Of a DNA stretch of 64,000 nt, positions 1 through 14,183 are shown one piece after another. The stretch lies in NCBI GenBank assembly GCA_037176885.1, contig JAWWNJ010000040.1, positions 682,001-746,000 on the forward strand, given 5' to 3'. Source of the DNA: Favolaschia claudopus (lineage: Eukaryota; Basidiomycota; Agaricomycetes; Agaricales; Mycenaceae). Under the pieces are notes generated by a model. That model saw only the letters and a program-made list of their open reading frames with translations. It was not told the origin of the DNA and did no database searches. A program made the position numbers and the translations under genes. Every line of letters starts with the position of its first letter. The first letter of the stretch is position 1.

Positions 1-822
1 TTTTTTCAGGGAAGCGTAGCGATAAGTCTGTAGGCGGCATGTGGCAGCGTGCGCTCACAACGTTTGGATATATTGTTGCATTTGAATCTTTACTGGCAAC
101 GGTGGGGGAGATCCCGACTTAGACCGATCCCGCAGCCATTTTGGGGAAGAAATTAGATGCTGCACGGAACGCTGGTCTAGTGGTCGGCACTCTGACGCCC
201 TCTGTGGTGGAGCTATGGGAGAAGAAAGGATGGCGCGACCTTTTCACTCAGCGGTAAAGTGGCGTCAGGTCCGTGGCAGGTTTACTGACAGCTTCAATCA
301 GATTTGGCGCCAATGCGAAGGTTGCGCGTCCTGTCATTCGCAGCTCAGCCGCCCCGCTTTCCCGACGTGGACGATGACGAGGACCCCGGGTCAAACGATA
401 ATGTTGATCCCGTTCTCTTGGCGGAAGAACGCAAGGCCGGTGGCGTTCCCAAGACACCGGCTGTGAAGAATCCTGCCACTGTCGTATCCGAGACCAAGTT
501 CACGCCCGCGTCAAAGTTTCGTACACAGGTGAACAACTCGCTAGGAAACATGTCGGAGCTTGTGAAAGTAAAGATGGCCGCCGAGGAGAGAAGAGTTGTG
601 GCGCTGGAGGCGAAACTTGAATTGGATAAAGAGAAGCTCGACCTGGAGAAGAAGCGAATGGAAATTGATACCAACAAGGGGAAGGTCGACATGGCGCGCA
701 GAGGTGAGAGACGATGCAATCGCTTTTTTTGCTCTCTATGTTTCAACAATAATTCACTTATCATCGTACATATACTACTGCATATCTTCGTTATAATTTG
801 TACATATCTGGTTCACTCGTAG
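1..822 (+). pseudogene. Harbinger accessory protein, 3' part, copy 1
   Basis: Equivalent of 24036-24829, cut by the window start inside exon 2. Compared with copy 2 it has a missing T near base 90, an extra C near 125, an extra C near 357 and changes near 590-605 and 706-720. These shift the frame several times. They look like uncorrected read errors rather than biological decay. Confidence 0.8.
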
Positions 823-851
823 TCAACGTACAATCTTATACTGTAATCTTC

Positions 852-2316
852 TCAAAACAAACAGTTTAACATTCTTAGACGTTTCAAACGCCCCTGCTCC
901 TTGAGCCAGTCCGCTGTCTCATGCCCCGGAACATCTGCTGCACCCTCGACCTCTTGAGCGAACTCGGAATTTCCGTCGTTCTCGTCTTCTTGATCATCCG
1001 GATCTTCGTCTATACGCCAACACTCGTCAGGTTTGTCATTAGCGTCAATGGCAATATTGTGCAGAATCATGAGCGCTTCGATGACTCGATAGATATCTTG
1101 AACGGAGCGATGCGCTCCCATCCCTCGCAGGGATGGGAAACGGCCTTTGAGAAGCCCAAAGGCATGTTCTATTACAATCCGTACGGAAGAAGGCGTAGAT
1201 TGAAAGCACGCATACGTAGTTTGTCTTCTGCCGATGCAGCTGCAACTTCCGGCTCATCGAATGGTCGCATGACATACGGTGAAGAGGGATAGCCTAGGAA
1301 AATGAGGCTGTAATACAATGAGTATAGAAAATGTGATATGCCTTACCCTTATCCACAAAGATGTATTCTCCGTCCTCAAAGTAATGGTGGCGGCGCTTCC
1401 AAACATCGGAGTTGTCCAAATCTTTACGTCCTGTCACGGCACCGGGCCATCCCAATTCGAAGGACGTAAATCTCTTCTTGTGGTCGCAAGTAGCTTGGAC
1501 GTTGGTCTGGATTAGTCAGTACTGGTTCTTTCGACAGTACAGAAAACATACACCAAAGAACTTTTTTCGCGACATGAAAAGATGACCATCCTCCATCGGG
1601 AGCTTCACCAAAGCGAACCAGAGACCCATCTCCGCAGCCCAGACACTTCGAGAAGCCGGACTTGTCCTGGATGTGTTGTTTTATGACAATTTTGCGATCA
1701 GGTGTCGGCCATCCGAGAAATTGTGGGCGCAGCTCGCGTATGGCGCGGGTGACTCGCTTACAGTAGATAAACACTGTCCCAAATCCTATGGACAGTTTCT
1801 GTGCAGTACAAGGGTGTCTGATCCTACAGAGCCATAGCGAATCAGGAAACATCCCAACTGAAACTTGACATGACGTTGTGGACGCCTCCCAGTTGATTGG
1901 AAGACTCGATAGAGGCGATTAGCTGAACGAGGTAGTCAAAGCAGTCCCTGCCTACTCTAGCCAAAGGTTCAGAAGAGAAGGGTGGTTGCTGAGAGAACTA
2001 GCCCGACATACCGAAACATATGCCGAATTCGCGATCGGGCGCACTCAAACACACCGCAAAGAAGTCCTTTGACTTTGGGATCTTGTCGTAGTACCCCGCG
2101 AGCCATCCCCCGACATATAGCGAGCCAGCTCTGCCAGTCCAACGCTGAAAGCTCCAACACATCGGACATGTCGTCGTCCCAAAAGTCCTGATCTTCGTCA
2201 TCGGATCCAAGGAGATCGGACTCATCGGAGTCATCGAGAAGGGTGGACATAAGCATAAGAGTTTCGGCGACATGGACAATGTCGGACTGGACTTCCGCCT
2301 TGGTCGTGCGTGTCAT
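852..2316 (-). pseudogene. Harbinger transposase, copy 1, frameshifted
   Basis: Same gene as 24887-26356, with the same introns, but with about 15 single-base indels, for example near 1190, 1320, 1342, 1413, 1566, 1600 and 2030. The coding frame is broken in every exon. The right inverted repeat ends at 2433, followed by TAA. Because an otherwise identical intact copy lies 24 kb away, sequencing error is the likelier cause. Confidence 0.85.
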
Positions 2317-2737
2317 GCATGCGTGCTGGGACGACGGAGGGAGAGAATGATCGCTCGATCAATTTTGATGGATCATCACAGAATTAAATAATTATGGACG
2401 AGATGAGCTGACGAGCCAAGAATTGAGCGCCCCTAATGACCGGTTTCAACACGGCAAACAAGCCGAAAGGAATGGATTGATGTCACAGTCACAGTATATC
2501 AATGTACGTGGTCTATTGTGTCATCGGCCGCTTGCCGAACGCGTCCGAGTGGCTGTACCAGGTCACGCACACGGCGTGTTTTAGCACTCTAAATTAATTG
2601 AAGACAAGCTTAAGCACCCGCCTGGATTTTTTTTGCTGGATTCCTTGCCCGCGGCGCCGCACTGCCGCTCGCTGCACTCGCCGGCGCGCGGCGCCGGGGA
2701 CCGCGTGTGGTTCAACATCTCGACAGCCGGTTGCGTT

Positions 2738-3173
2738 TAGTGTTGCCGGAAGCTGGAGCTAGCTCCGAGCTGAGTTCAACTCCAACTCGACCCCTTCCCA
2801 AAAGCGCACCTCGAGGTGATGCCAGCTCGCCTCGACTCCACCCTCGTCACCCAAAGCGGACGACGTGACATTTCCGGTGGTGTGACTGAGTGACATCACA
2901 CTCCCTCCCCAGTTTCTGTATTGGCCGTTTCTTGGCCGTTTTCGACGTAAAAAAGGCAGTTTGAGCTTGAAGAGAGCTCAGAAAACCTTCCACATGAAAA
3001 TTTGGTCCATTCTCCCCTATAATTTTGCGCTTCGGGTGGAAAGATGAACCCTGGGACACTAGATTCCCATATCTGGTATCAGCTCCGAGCCAGCTCCGCT
3101 CAACTCGAGCTGACAGCGAGCTGATGGGGCAATCAACTCGAGTTCAGCTCCAACTCAGCTCCCGGCAACACTA
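2738..3173. mobile_element. MITE-like element TAGTGTTGCCGG, copy 1
   Basis: Counterpart of 26783-27218 with the same inverted ends and GTT flanks, and a few small indels. Confidence 0.6.
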
Positions 3174-4340
3174 GTTGACAAAACCCCGTGATTTTCTGTC
3201 AAAAGTCACGCGACTGATGGCCTGGCCCTCTTTTCAAGTATAGGATCACTCCGCTTCAAAATCATAAAATAGAAATTTTTACGATACCCAAGTATGAGAT
3301 TCCGTGGCAAACGTGATATAGACGAACACTAAAGGTAAATAGGAAACAAGAATGGACTACATAAAGTAAACAAATATTATTATTTTATATTTATCTCTTA
3401 ATTTGTGTTGGCTGCCGGCAGTAGCTAAGTTGCACGAGCACGGGAAAAAAACCAAGAAAAAACGGCAATTTCGGTTACTTTTAAGTAGTAGCCGAGCATC
3501 GAACGGACCAACATAACTCGATCGATCAAGCATGTACGTGACCGTGACCCTTGGCGTCATAGAGCCGACCTTGACTTGTTCCGTGCCGACTGCTTCATTT
3601 TCGTTTCTGAACCTGCTGCCGACGGGTTCCACCGGCCATCTATCGGCTATTCTATATATAGTCGTTTTCGTTTTCGTTTCTAGTATATACTCCACCTGGA
3701 ATGTGTTGTTGCGGAGATCTGAGCGATCGAAAAGCGACCTGGGTCGCTCGCACAAACTCTCTAATGCGTTTAATGAACAAAATCGAGTCCGGTGACATGA
3801 AGCGGGAAAGAAAGTCGATGTCGAACTTCGACGCACTCACGCGTCCGTTAAATAAAGTGTGAAAAAGGAAAGGGGAAAACTGGAAGAGGGGCGCCAATGA
3901 ATAGAAAGTGAAGGAGGAGAATGAGGCCTGTAGCTTTAGGCCACCCACGATTCCGAAGGATCGATTCCTCAGGATTTCTGTGGCTATCCTTGTCATTCCT
4001 TAGGATTATCGGGACAGGCTTCAGGAATTTGAAGGAATCGCTCAGAATGCCAAGGTTTCGGAAGGATTTGCACAGAGTTACAAGGAATATCAAGGATTTG
4101 TAGTGATTCATATGCAAAATAGTTAGGTACAAAGTCGAATGTTTTTTGTCCAATGGCGGCCTTCATAGTATGGTAAGACTCAAGCTTGGCACCGCATACA
4201 GACGAGAAACACGTACGCAAAAGGAACCAAAAGACATATATCAAAGTGTCGGATGAGGTGGCTATCTGCCTGGATGTGAGGTCCAGCGAGGACTGAATCA
4301 CATGCGACGACTCATGCCGATGAGAGCCGCTAGTGCGGAA

Positions 4341-4695
4341 GTGGGGAACTTCTCCATTCCGAGGGTGATGGCAAAACGGTCCAGGTTCCCACGGTGGGTC
4401 ATTGTTTTACCCTTCCCCAAGGGGGAATCCCTCGGGCCGGGAAAACGCGTTTTCGGCACCCAGTAAAAGCCTCGGAATGACCGATTTTTTCATTTGTGTG
4501 GCCCCTAGGTACCTTAGTCACGTGGGGTTGGCTGAGAACAGGCCGTCAAGCGGCAACCCCGCCATTCCAAGGGTGATGGCAAATCGGTCGCCAGACCGAT
4601 TTAAAGCCGATGGCCTCGGCCAGTAGAACCCTCGGCAACTTGAGGCTGTTCCCGGTGAAATAAAGCCCTCGAAGATGACCGATTTTTCAAGCCAC
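4341..4695 (+). repeat. Dispersed repeat pair, copy 1
   Basis: Counterpart of 28385-28735 with several small indels. Confidence 0.7.
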
Positions 4696-5157
4696 GGGTC
4701 CCATAGCTCGTCATCATGAAAATCACGACCTCCGAGTCATGATGTTTTGTTATGAATTTCCGGTAAATCATCATGAATTTCCGGACAAATCGTCAGAAAA
4801 GTCATGACGAGAACATCATGAATTTCATGACCCACAGTGAAAAATTTGGCCGCCGGCGAAAACTCCGCCACTGTCTTCCATTGTTCGGAGCTTCCATTTT
4901 CGGGCCCATGTTGACATGGAGAGCCAGATCGGATTTGTATGTTTTACCAGGCTTCCATTGTTGGCTCCATTGCTCATGTGTCAACAAATTGTCAATCCCG
5001 CGCTTCATAAAAGGAATACACAGATCGAGGCTGCGCCGATATCCTTTTCCTGCCCCCATGAATACTACCACCACCGATTTCATAGAGGCTACTTGGTCGC
5101 CTGCACTCGTACCGGCAGTAGCTAACTCTGGAGTTTACCGCCCAGACGTCCGCAGCT

Positions 5158-5940
5158 ATGAATTCTGCCGTAGGGACTCTCGTTATTTTTAACGGCATAA
5201 GCTACAACGTATTCATTCGTTCGAAAGCTTGGACAGAAAACCCTTGGCTGTTACAGAATAATAACTCCCCTTGGGGCCCTATGATTCCCTACGTGCCCCA
5301 TACAGTAACAGACCCTGAGTCTGCGTGGGCAGCTTCAAACTCAAGCCCTTGGTCTTTGGGAGGTGATGCGCAGGTACCGGGTAAATACGTCATCCCAATC
5401 TGCGATGCCTTGCGCTGATTATCTAGCTCAGAAGACTGGTGCTTCAGATTATGGTCGGAATCTATGCAAAGCTGCGGAACCCCCACCATTAGCGAAGACG
5501 CAGCGCCGGTTTCTCATTCCAATGCTTCACCGCTCGCTGTTGCAGTTTGGAGGAAGAAAATGCATTCGAAATGCAGTAATTTGCAGTTGGATTTCACGAA
5601 CAACATCAAACTTTGCGCCTCATTGGCGCGTGGACTATCGTATGCAAAAGATTATATGCTTATCTTAATGGCATCGCTTACAAGACCCAGAGCATTGGTA
5701 GATCCTGAGGTCCTGCCCTCAGGAAACCGACAATCTGGACATGGCCATTCCTCTTGAAGCTTGCCCTGTTGGACGAGCCCCTAAGCATTCAAGAAATCAT
5801 TGCTGAGTTCACCAAGAGGTTCACCATGGTGCAGAGGGTTGGACGCATCTTGGAAGGTGCGGCTTCCTCAACGAAGTCTGACTTCGAACTTCGGGCTAAA
5901 AGATGTATTCATATGCAGAAGTCTATTCGAAGCTGTCTGA
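5158..5940 (+). pseudogene. Candidate spliced gene, copy 1, frame broken
   Basis: Counterpart of 29200-29982. It lacks one C near 5711 and has an extra C near 5825, which disrupt the second exon between those points. These differences belong to the error-like cluster of the first 7.3 kb. Confidence 0.45.
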
Positions 5941-6865
5941 CTCGGAAATCGTGCTTTGTGAGCATTCAGAGACGTTCCACGGTGGGAAGGGCAGGTAAAT
6001 GGGAATGGCGACCAGACCTGTAGCGCTGCTCAGATCCATGTTGCCAACGCCTGTTTAGGTGTAGCTACAGTTGTACACACACAAAAACTGACGAAAGAAT
6101 TATGTAATTATTTTATCCCGGACAGTGCACCAATCCACGGATCTCTGTTCGAAATCATCTAATATTAATTCTATTGAGCTGTTGGCCCGCAAATGTCCAA
6201 AGTTGCGGACCACTCAAAATTTTGGTTCGCCCCGGGAAGCTCCGTCAAAGGGTTTTCCCGGAAATTGGGTTTTTGAGGGCATTCTTTTCAAAATTTCCCA
6301 ATGTCAATTCTCTTCGGATCACTCGGGGCAGCAGTTGCAAAGACATTATCGGCACTTTTCCAGGCAACGAGTGGTTCCGGTCTGGCCGATCACACCCAAT
6401 CTACAAGACTGTATGTATTAGGTAGTCCGGAAATATATTTTGTGTTATTTATCTTGCTGCGTGAATGGGTATAGGATAGAGGTGAGCGCCCGATACAGGG
6501 CCTCGCAGGGCGCCTACTTATGACCAGCTATAACCGCTATAAATGGCTATAAGCAAGGGGGAATCGGGATTCGAAAAGCGGATACTTATCGGGTCGACTT
6601 ATTTTTTAAGGCCTCGGCCAGACCCCCCCTCCCCTCCTATGAGTAGTACTTTCCCACCATTGCTAGCATGCCGCGCTGCCGATCTGACAGCCGTCTGCGG
6701 CAACTTCCGAAATACACCTTTTTCTCTATGTTCGACTTGACCTTATACATAGGGTTGCTGGTGCTTTATGGGGTGCTCCTGAAATATACTGAAGCAATCT
6801 GGACTGGCTATCCTCGGAGCACCATACAAATTCCAGTGTTTAGCTCACTATCAACATCACTACTA

Positions 6866-7303
6866 GAGACTTTGCGCAGAGCCACCGGGAGCCACCCGGT
6901 GGCTCTCACGGCATGCGCTGTGGAGCGGCTACGCGCTATGGTGGCTCATTCGGTGGCTGGAAGAACAACTTGAAATTCATTTTCTTCGGCATTTTTTCAT
7001 CCCCCTGGATGACCTCGAAGCGCTAGGCTCCCAAACCCCCAGGAAGCACACCAAGGTTCCACACCAACCGTCGGTTTTGCAAGAACCGGCCAAAAACGCA
7101 CCAAATAAAGCGGGAAACTGGTAACCTAACCACGACACCTCACTACATTGAGGTATAGTCACAGAGGTACCATGTAAATACTTGAAGCCCCACCTGCAAC
7201 GCGGGCGACGAGCCACCAAACGAGCCACCATATGCTGTAGCCGCTGCACAGCGCATGCCGTGAGAGCCACTGGGTGGCTACCGGTGGCTCTGCGCAAAGT
7301 CTC
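6866..7303. mobile_element. TA-flanked MITE GAGACTTTGCGC, copy 1
   Basis: Counterpart of 30907-31344, also 438 bp with TA flanks. Confidence 0.75.
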
Positions 7304-7690
7304 TACTGCTGGTATATTTTTGATTGCGGTGAGTGTCTCTCTATTGGCTATATAGCCCTAACACATACAGAAAATTCTTGTTTTTGAGGACTTGGCCTTC
7401 GAAAGGACGAACGACGGACGATAAGCATTATCCAGAGTCTTGTGACACCAAGTCACGAAGTGATGTAACGTGCCTACCCAAATCCGGAAGTTTATCGTCG
7501 CTTTGGCTCCCTTGCGTCAAAATACCTAGTGAGTGATACACTCGGAGGAATGCACGTGGGAGTCATCACTCTGACTCATCGCGTCTTTTTCTTCTACCAC
7601 CACCACCATGCGCGTTCCTTCGCCCGTGCTCTCGTTTTTAGTTCTCCCACCCACCTCCCATATACATTGCATGTACATAGAGTATACTTA

Positions 7691-10600
7691 GAGCCTGTTC
7701 GGATACCAGTAACCGTTACAGTAACCAGTGGCTGTTTTCCTTATACGGTACCCGTGGAAATGTTAGGTGAGGTCGATGAAACTGTGACTCCTTGTGACAC
7801 TGGGCGTCAAACCACCCAGAATACCTGCTTTTGATCGCTGGAGCGCGATTTCTGAGGCATTTTTTCTTCAGCTCGTGTCAAAAGTCATAATGCTCAATAA
7901 TATTTATAAACATGCATATGGGATGTTGCGGACACAATCGACAACACAGGAGGTAACCCATCCCAAATGGGCTGTCACGCTGGAGAAGTGCCGAGGAGAC
8001 GATGGATTTCCACGGCCACCATATAAGGAAAACAGCTACTGGTTACTGTAGTAGGTAGGTAGGTAGGTAGGTAGTATTACACGGCACGGTCCGAATCACG
8101 AACGCCGGTTTCCGAGGGTTATCCCGGTGTACAAAGCAAGTACACAAATTACACCATCGCCCCCGGACCTTTCTCCGCCTCATCAGCCCCATGACGCCGA
8201 CCCCACGAGCTTCCCCGTCCCCAGCGGTAGAACCAACTTGACGAACAAAGGCAATAATAAATGAAACCTGAAATCAGTGCTCAGAAACCGACAGACAGAA
8301 CTCTTGAAGGGCGTCGCAGTGGTACCGCGTAGAAAGCCTCGAGGACTTCATACACAAATTTTCCAACCAGAATGATCGTTGAGCGTTCATAGATAATAGC
8401 CTTTAGGAATTCAATACTTGAAAGGCGGGCCATTTTTGGCTGAAGTTTCGGGACGGCAGAAAGGAGCTTGGGGATAAACACATTGCGTAGTGCGACAACC
8501 TCGGGCGAGGCTACACATTCCAGCAGTGCGTGTTCTGGGCTCTCAACTGAATCACAGAAACGACAGTAACGCTCGTTTCGGGGAACCGGCGGATGTGCAT
8601 GATCAGCGTACCTCAATTTCTCTAAAGCGAGACGATGGGTTGACAACATAATTGAAGTCAGCGATTCACGGTGACTTTGCGTTGTAACCATAGAAAGATA
8701 ATGTCTCATCAATAAAGTAATTTGGGCGGCAGGCTTGTCCTTGAGTGGTTCTCTGCGTCCATGCAGTAAATAGAGTCTGTCCATGGCGTCAACCTGTTGC
8801 TGAAGCCATTGAGTTGCGCATGATTCGACTTGTTGACGATAAACCTTGACAGAGTCAACGGTTGCATTGTCAAAGTCGAGAACAGGACCTGCAAATGGCA
8901 ATTTGGCCGCTGCTTTCAACACATCTCCGACCCAAGATCTTTTCCCTTTTTTGTGGAGTTCGATGGAGCTAATCAAACACGCGTGGGCAAGATGGAGTAC
9001 TGATAGAGTGAGGATATATTGCAGGTAGCCAAGCAGCAAGAGAAAACGACGAATTCTGAGCGGCATAATTCCGGTTTCGGTGAAAAGGCATACGAGTATA
9101 GATCGAGAATGAAGGTTCAATGCTTGACGCAGAAAATCAACTTGAACATCGCAGAGCTGTTTAACATGTACGTCCTCGGAATCAGGCATTAACTCGCACC
9201 CATGTATCAGGTGGCAGTCAACGCGAGCCATGTACAGAGTTTTGAACTGCTTTGGGTTCAAGCGGCCAGCCGAATCTTCAATTCCCATTATTCTATGCGC
9301 GCAGTACCTTGCCGTACTTGCTTTTGCCTTGTAATGATCTTCAAACATGTTGCGGGATTGGGTATTCAAATGCACCCCCACATATTTCTCTTGGTTTTTT
9401 ATCGAGAGCTGAGTTGAGCCAATTCGGAATGAGGCATCAATCGGTGCGGGTCCAAAAATGAGAATTACGGTCTTGAGCATATTGACCACGATGAAGTTTT
9501 TGGAGCACCATTCCGCGAGCGCGTTGAGTCTGCGCTGCAATCCGGCTGCTGAGGTAGACATCAGAAGAATGTCGTCGGCTTGAGCAAGTATTGCGATCCG
9601 TATATTCGAGAGGATGGGGTCGTCGACATCGGGGAACATAGTGAGATCAGCCATGAATAAGTTCCACAGGACTGGTGAAGCAGGATCTCCCGTTAGAAGT
9701 CCAATGAAAGCTTTGAATTCCTCTGAATTCTGATCACCATACCTCACATAATACTCCATTCTTTCGTATAACATGCGCAGCCAGTCAAATATTGCGCCGC
9801 CCATTCCCATGCGTATCAGTTTTAACCAGAGAGTCGGATGATCGGTAGAGGGGAAGGCATTCGTTGCATCAACGGTAGCGACATATAGAGTCAATCCTTT
9901 AGATCTTGCCCATTCCTTGACACAACGTAAGATGAAGGGGTTATTATTCGTTCTGTACCCTTCTCGGAAGCCGTTCTAGTAGTCAGGGATGAGTCCTCGT
10001 GTGTTAGCCCAGTCCGTGATTCGTTTGTGGATAAGCAGAGTCAGAAGTTTGAGTAGACAGCTTTCTAGCGCGATGATTCTGTAGCTGTCAGGATTTGTTT
10101 TGATTTTTCCTTTCTTGAGAAGTCCAATGATGACCGTACGAAGCCAGATTGACGGGGCATCTTTTCGGCGAACGCATTCGTTGCATAAATACACCAGTGC
10201 ATCATTGGGTATCTCGAGAATTTCAGCGTATACAGTTGCATCTTCGCCCGAAGCACTGTGGAGGCCGTGCTTTCGAATTTGATCCTTCGCCCACTCCATA
10301 TCTTCTTCCGAGCATTCTCGCGAGAAGAAGCCTTCTTCGGACGTATCCGTCGTTGATGGCGGGATGAGGTCAGCAAGCATACGATTCATCCTGTGCTGGG
10401 TCGCATCGAAAGCAGCCGGAAGCGTCAAAGGTGGGTTGAGCCGAGTCTTGAATACACCTCTCAAGCTCTCTGCGGAGACGCAAGGTTGGATTGGAGCAGG
10501 ATCGGAGAGTTTTTTGATTTCTTTCCAAAAGACACCCGCGGTCGGCGCGTCGAGAAGTTTGTGATGGATCTGGTCGCGTCGTTGAAACAGCCGTTGTCGA

Positions 10601-12352
10601 CTTCGATGGGGAGCCGGGTATTCAGGCCTTTTTGCGGGCGTCAATACTTCGGCAGGGCCGCTGTCATTTGGTAGTGTTGTGGTGATTTTTTCGACATCGA
10701 GCGATGGGACACAGTATGCGGCAAGAATGGTTGGCTCGAGATTGTTCGGGACATTGGAGCGGGGAAGTTCAGAACCATGAACTGCCAGTTGTTTCGCGGC
10801 GAGAAGGAATTCGGTAAGTTTGGCATCCTTTTTGATGTGAATAAACTCGATAGGCGCCGTTCGAGCCCGAATCCATTGGATTACTAGCTTCAAGACATCG
10901 CCGTTTGCACATCGCCACCCACAAGCATCGTTTTTGAAGGCGTAATATTTGATTGAACGGATCGCATATTCTGATCGAGTCAGGATTTTGAGTGTCTTTG
11001 TCTTCGGGGCGTTCTGCACAGCAAGTAATAAAGCAACGAGATCAGCTCTTGCATTATCTTGTTTCCCCCATACACGGATGTTGCGATTCAGAGGAGAGTT
11101 GATGCCAAAGAAAGCCGCAGCCCCTGCGCTCGCAGTGTGCTTGTTCTGATTCCGAGCCGCACTGAAGATGGCCACTGTGATCGGCGCCGTCGTGAAGAGA
11201 ACTGGACCGTACAGAGAAAGGAGTTTTCCCTCCTCGTCTTTACCGGCCTCGAGTGTATTAATAAGCAGACGATCGAGTTCGGAGTTTGAAGGCAATTCAA
11301 CCTCTTCTCGTTTGCGTTTGCGTGCGCGAGCAGTTGAAGCGTGAAACAAATTTTCATCAACCTTCATTTCCAGCATTATAGCAGCGTGATCAAAGCCAGA
11401 GACCAGTGGTTCCACATCATAAGACATGATATCGGGTAGCAAAGATCTTGAGCATATCGCGTAGTCGATCACAGTGCGGTGGTTGCCTTGGAATGAAGTG
11501 TATTCACCGGTTCGAGGACCAAAGCATACCGCTCCGCTGACGAATACTAGATCATAATCGGCGCAGAGTTTGAATAAGTAACGGCCACGGGTCGAAGTAG
11601 TTGAATCCTTCGAGTTCCGAATGGGGTCGTGGACAGACGGCATTCCAGAGCCAGTTCGTGCATTGAGGTCGCCCATCAGAACGATACGAAAGCCGCCCGA
11701 GTAGGTAATTTCTCGAAATCGTGGGGTGGAGTTGCTAATGTATTCAACAGTGAACGAATACCATCTTCAAAAATTCGCAGTGACTTGTCTGGCCCCGATT
11801 TTATGACAACGCAAATCGGTGATATTGTTCTTTTCAATGCCTACCTTCTACCCGAATCCTCAGACTGGACTTGTGATCTCGAACGCGATCCCTGCCTCGC
11901 ACTCGCGGCCGCCATCGCTACGGCCTACTCGGGCGGCTTTCGTATCGTTCTGATGGGCGACCTCAATGCACGAACTGGCTCTGGAATGCCTTCTGTCCAC
12001 GACCCCATTCGGAACTCGAAGGATTCAAGTAAGTACTTCGACCGATTCGAATTTCAGGCCGTGATGCCGTGCGTAGCCGGCAACGGCATTGGCCGGCAGC
12101 CTCATGCCGACAAACAGTCCTTTTTTGATATGCACACCAGACCCAGTCACTGCAACAGGAAACATACATATATTGGACATAGAGAAAGCTGTTCTTTGGT
12201 TTGCGGTGTCATAATCACTGTTTCCTTCATTTGGGGTGATTTATATGACTTGCCGCGGTAGCCGACCCGGCAGGATTGCAATTTTTATTTTGAAAAGCCT
12301 CAAGATTTTCTGGAACAGTTGCAATGAGTAATTTCGGTATCCGAACAGGCTC
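7691..12352. mobile_element. Tourist-type element with LINE, copy 1
   Basis: Counterpart of 31731-36392, apparently identical, with TTA at 7688-7690 and 12353-12355. Confidence 0.65.
8281..11705 (-). pseudogene. LINE ORF2, copy 1
   Basis: Identical to 32321-35745 by frame and length, with the same TAG (9976-9978). The stop codon therefore predates the duplication and is not a read error. The RNase H-like segment is at about 10777-11184. Confidence 0.85.
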
Positions 12353-12425
12353 TTAGGGTCTCTGGTAGCTCTGGTTACCTTGCTGGTGACCCCCGCTTAG
12401 CTTAGCCGAGGTAACCACCGGATTC

Positions 12426-12807
12426 CAGTGGCGGCAAAATCTGATGTCACCTCCAAAAAAGGAAATGTTTATCAAACCGCCTCTAATCTGCCCTTGCCAT
12501 CGCCGTCTGGGGGCGACAAGGGCACAGATCCATTGGCACAGCAAATACACTGCGCGTGGAAGCAAGATTGAGAAAGATAGGTACGTTCATTGAGGAGGAC
12601 TGGGCCAAAGATGGTTGGAAAGTCTTGCCCAAAAAGTGTCAATTTTTGAGGTATCCTAAGATAGAAAAGGGGCGCATGTGTTTTAAATCTATGTCTTGAA
12701 TGCACTGTGAAAGGTCCGCCCACAGAAAACAGGGCACAGAAAAGAAAACGAGTTGAATTGATGAGAATTTCGTTTTTTGGGGGTGACATCAGATTTTGCC
12801 GCCACTG
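12426..12807. mobile_element. MITE CAGTGGCGGC, copy 1
   Basis: Counterpart of 36466-36847. Confidence 0.7.
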
Positions 12808-13318
12808 TTTGTGCTTACATTTGTTGACGATTCTGTCATCGGCAAAGCCGGGAGCACCACTTTGTGGGGCGTTGCCGTACCACATCAAGTGCCGCTGGTC
12901 TCTTGTTTTGGCCCTTGCTCGCAAGTCATGGCCCTGTCGAGCTCTGGGCAAGTAGCAGCTGAGTCTTAATCCTCAGTTCTGTTAACTCCCTGTTTTTCCT
13001 GGTGTTCTCTGGGTGGTGGAAGCAAAACTCAGATTCGGCTGGAGTGGAGCTGGTGACGGGAAGCAGAACAAAGGTAAGCACAAACGAATGAGCACCACTC
13101 GATCAAAACCCGTATATATTGTTTCCAAAACGGCTGTAAACATCAAGTTTGTTTCTGGCACTCGATCCGAATTGTAAAGGGTCGATTGTGTGTCCTTGCT
13201 CGTCACCCCGCCTTCTATAATGTTGATGAGGCTTTTGGCGAGTTCGACTGGATTGACTTGGGATTGACCGTATTTTTATTCCGCTCGGTCGATTGGATCC
13301 TGAGCTACAAACTCCGGC

Positions 13319-14183
13319 ATGTTGAATTCCTTTTCTAATTTCCACAATAGAGCCTTTGCGGAGCGGCTGGGCCGCTTGACAGGCATGTGGAGCGAGGTCG
13401 CTCGGTTTCTCTCCAAAAAGAAAAATTCCACTGTCAACAAACACCTTGTTTCCCTCTCCCTCCCCTCTGTACTCTATGCGACGAAGCAGAATGACAGCAG
13501 CATCTTCCTCGTTCCTGCATCGGCGGCCGACACCCAAGTCCTCGATAAGGAGTGGTCCCGCTGGGGCCCGACTATCTTCCCTGGCAGTCGGATCGCCCCC
13601 GTTGCGCTGCACTCCTGTTTCGCGACGTTACAGACATGCGGGAGCTCAAGCGCGAGTTTGAATTGCGCAACCCGGACCTGGGTCCCGTCACGGGTCTGCC
13701 GACTTGGGTCAACCGTCCGCCGTCTGAAGCGCAGGCTGCTGCCATCTCTGCTAGTGGACGCAAGCCGAAGCTCGCTGGCTCGGTCTATTTTCTCCTCCAG
13801 TCCCGTGATAAAGTTGACCTCGCCCTTTCTCGTGGCCGCATCGTGCTTTGCTCAACAAGTCCCACTGTCGCTCGTGGATTCCCCCATCTAAGGATCTCTC
13901 AGTGCTGGGGCTGTTACAAGTACGGTCATACGAAGGCCCGATGCAACGTCAAGACACCGTCCTGTGCTGTATGTGCCAAGCCTGTTGGCGACCACTCACC
14001 AACGACGCCGTGTTCAGGGCCCGTCGCATGCCTTGCGGCGGCAAGCATCGCGCTGATTCGCATTCGTGTCCTAAGCGCAAGGAGTTGCTGGTGACGCTCG
14101 CGGGGCGAATGAAGGATCTGCATGAGTCGTTGGATAAGTCTTCAATTCATCCCCTTCCGTTCATTCAACAACACGCTCATTAA
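13319..14183 (+). pseudogene. LINE ORF1 fragment, copy 1
   Basis: Counterpart of 37359-38223 with the same frameshifts, so the decay predates the duplication. Confidence 0.75.

Noticed and set aside
3357..4301. Set of overlapping minus-strand frames as genes
   Set aside because: They differ between the two copies only by copy-1 indels, show no domains and no splice pattern, and overlap comparable + strand frames.
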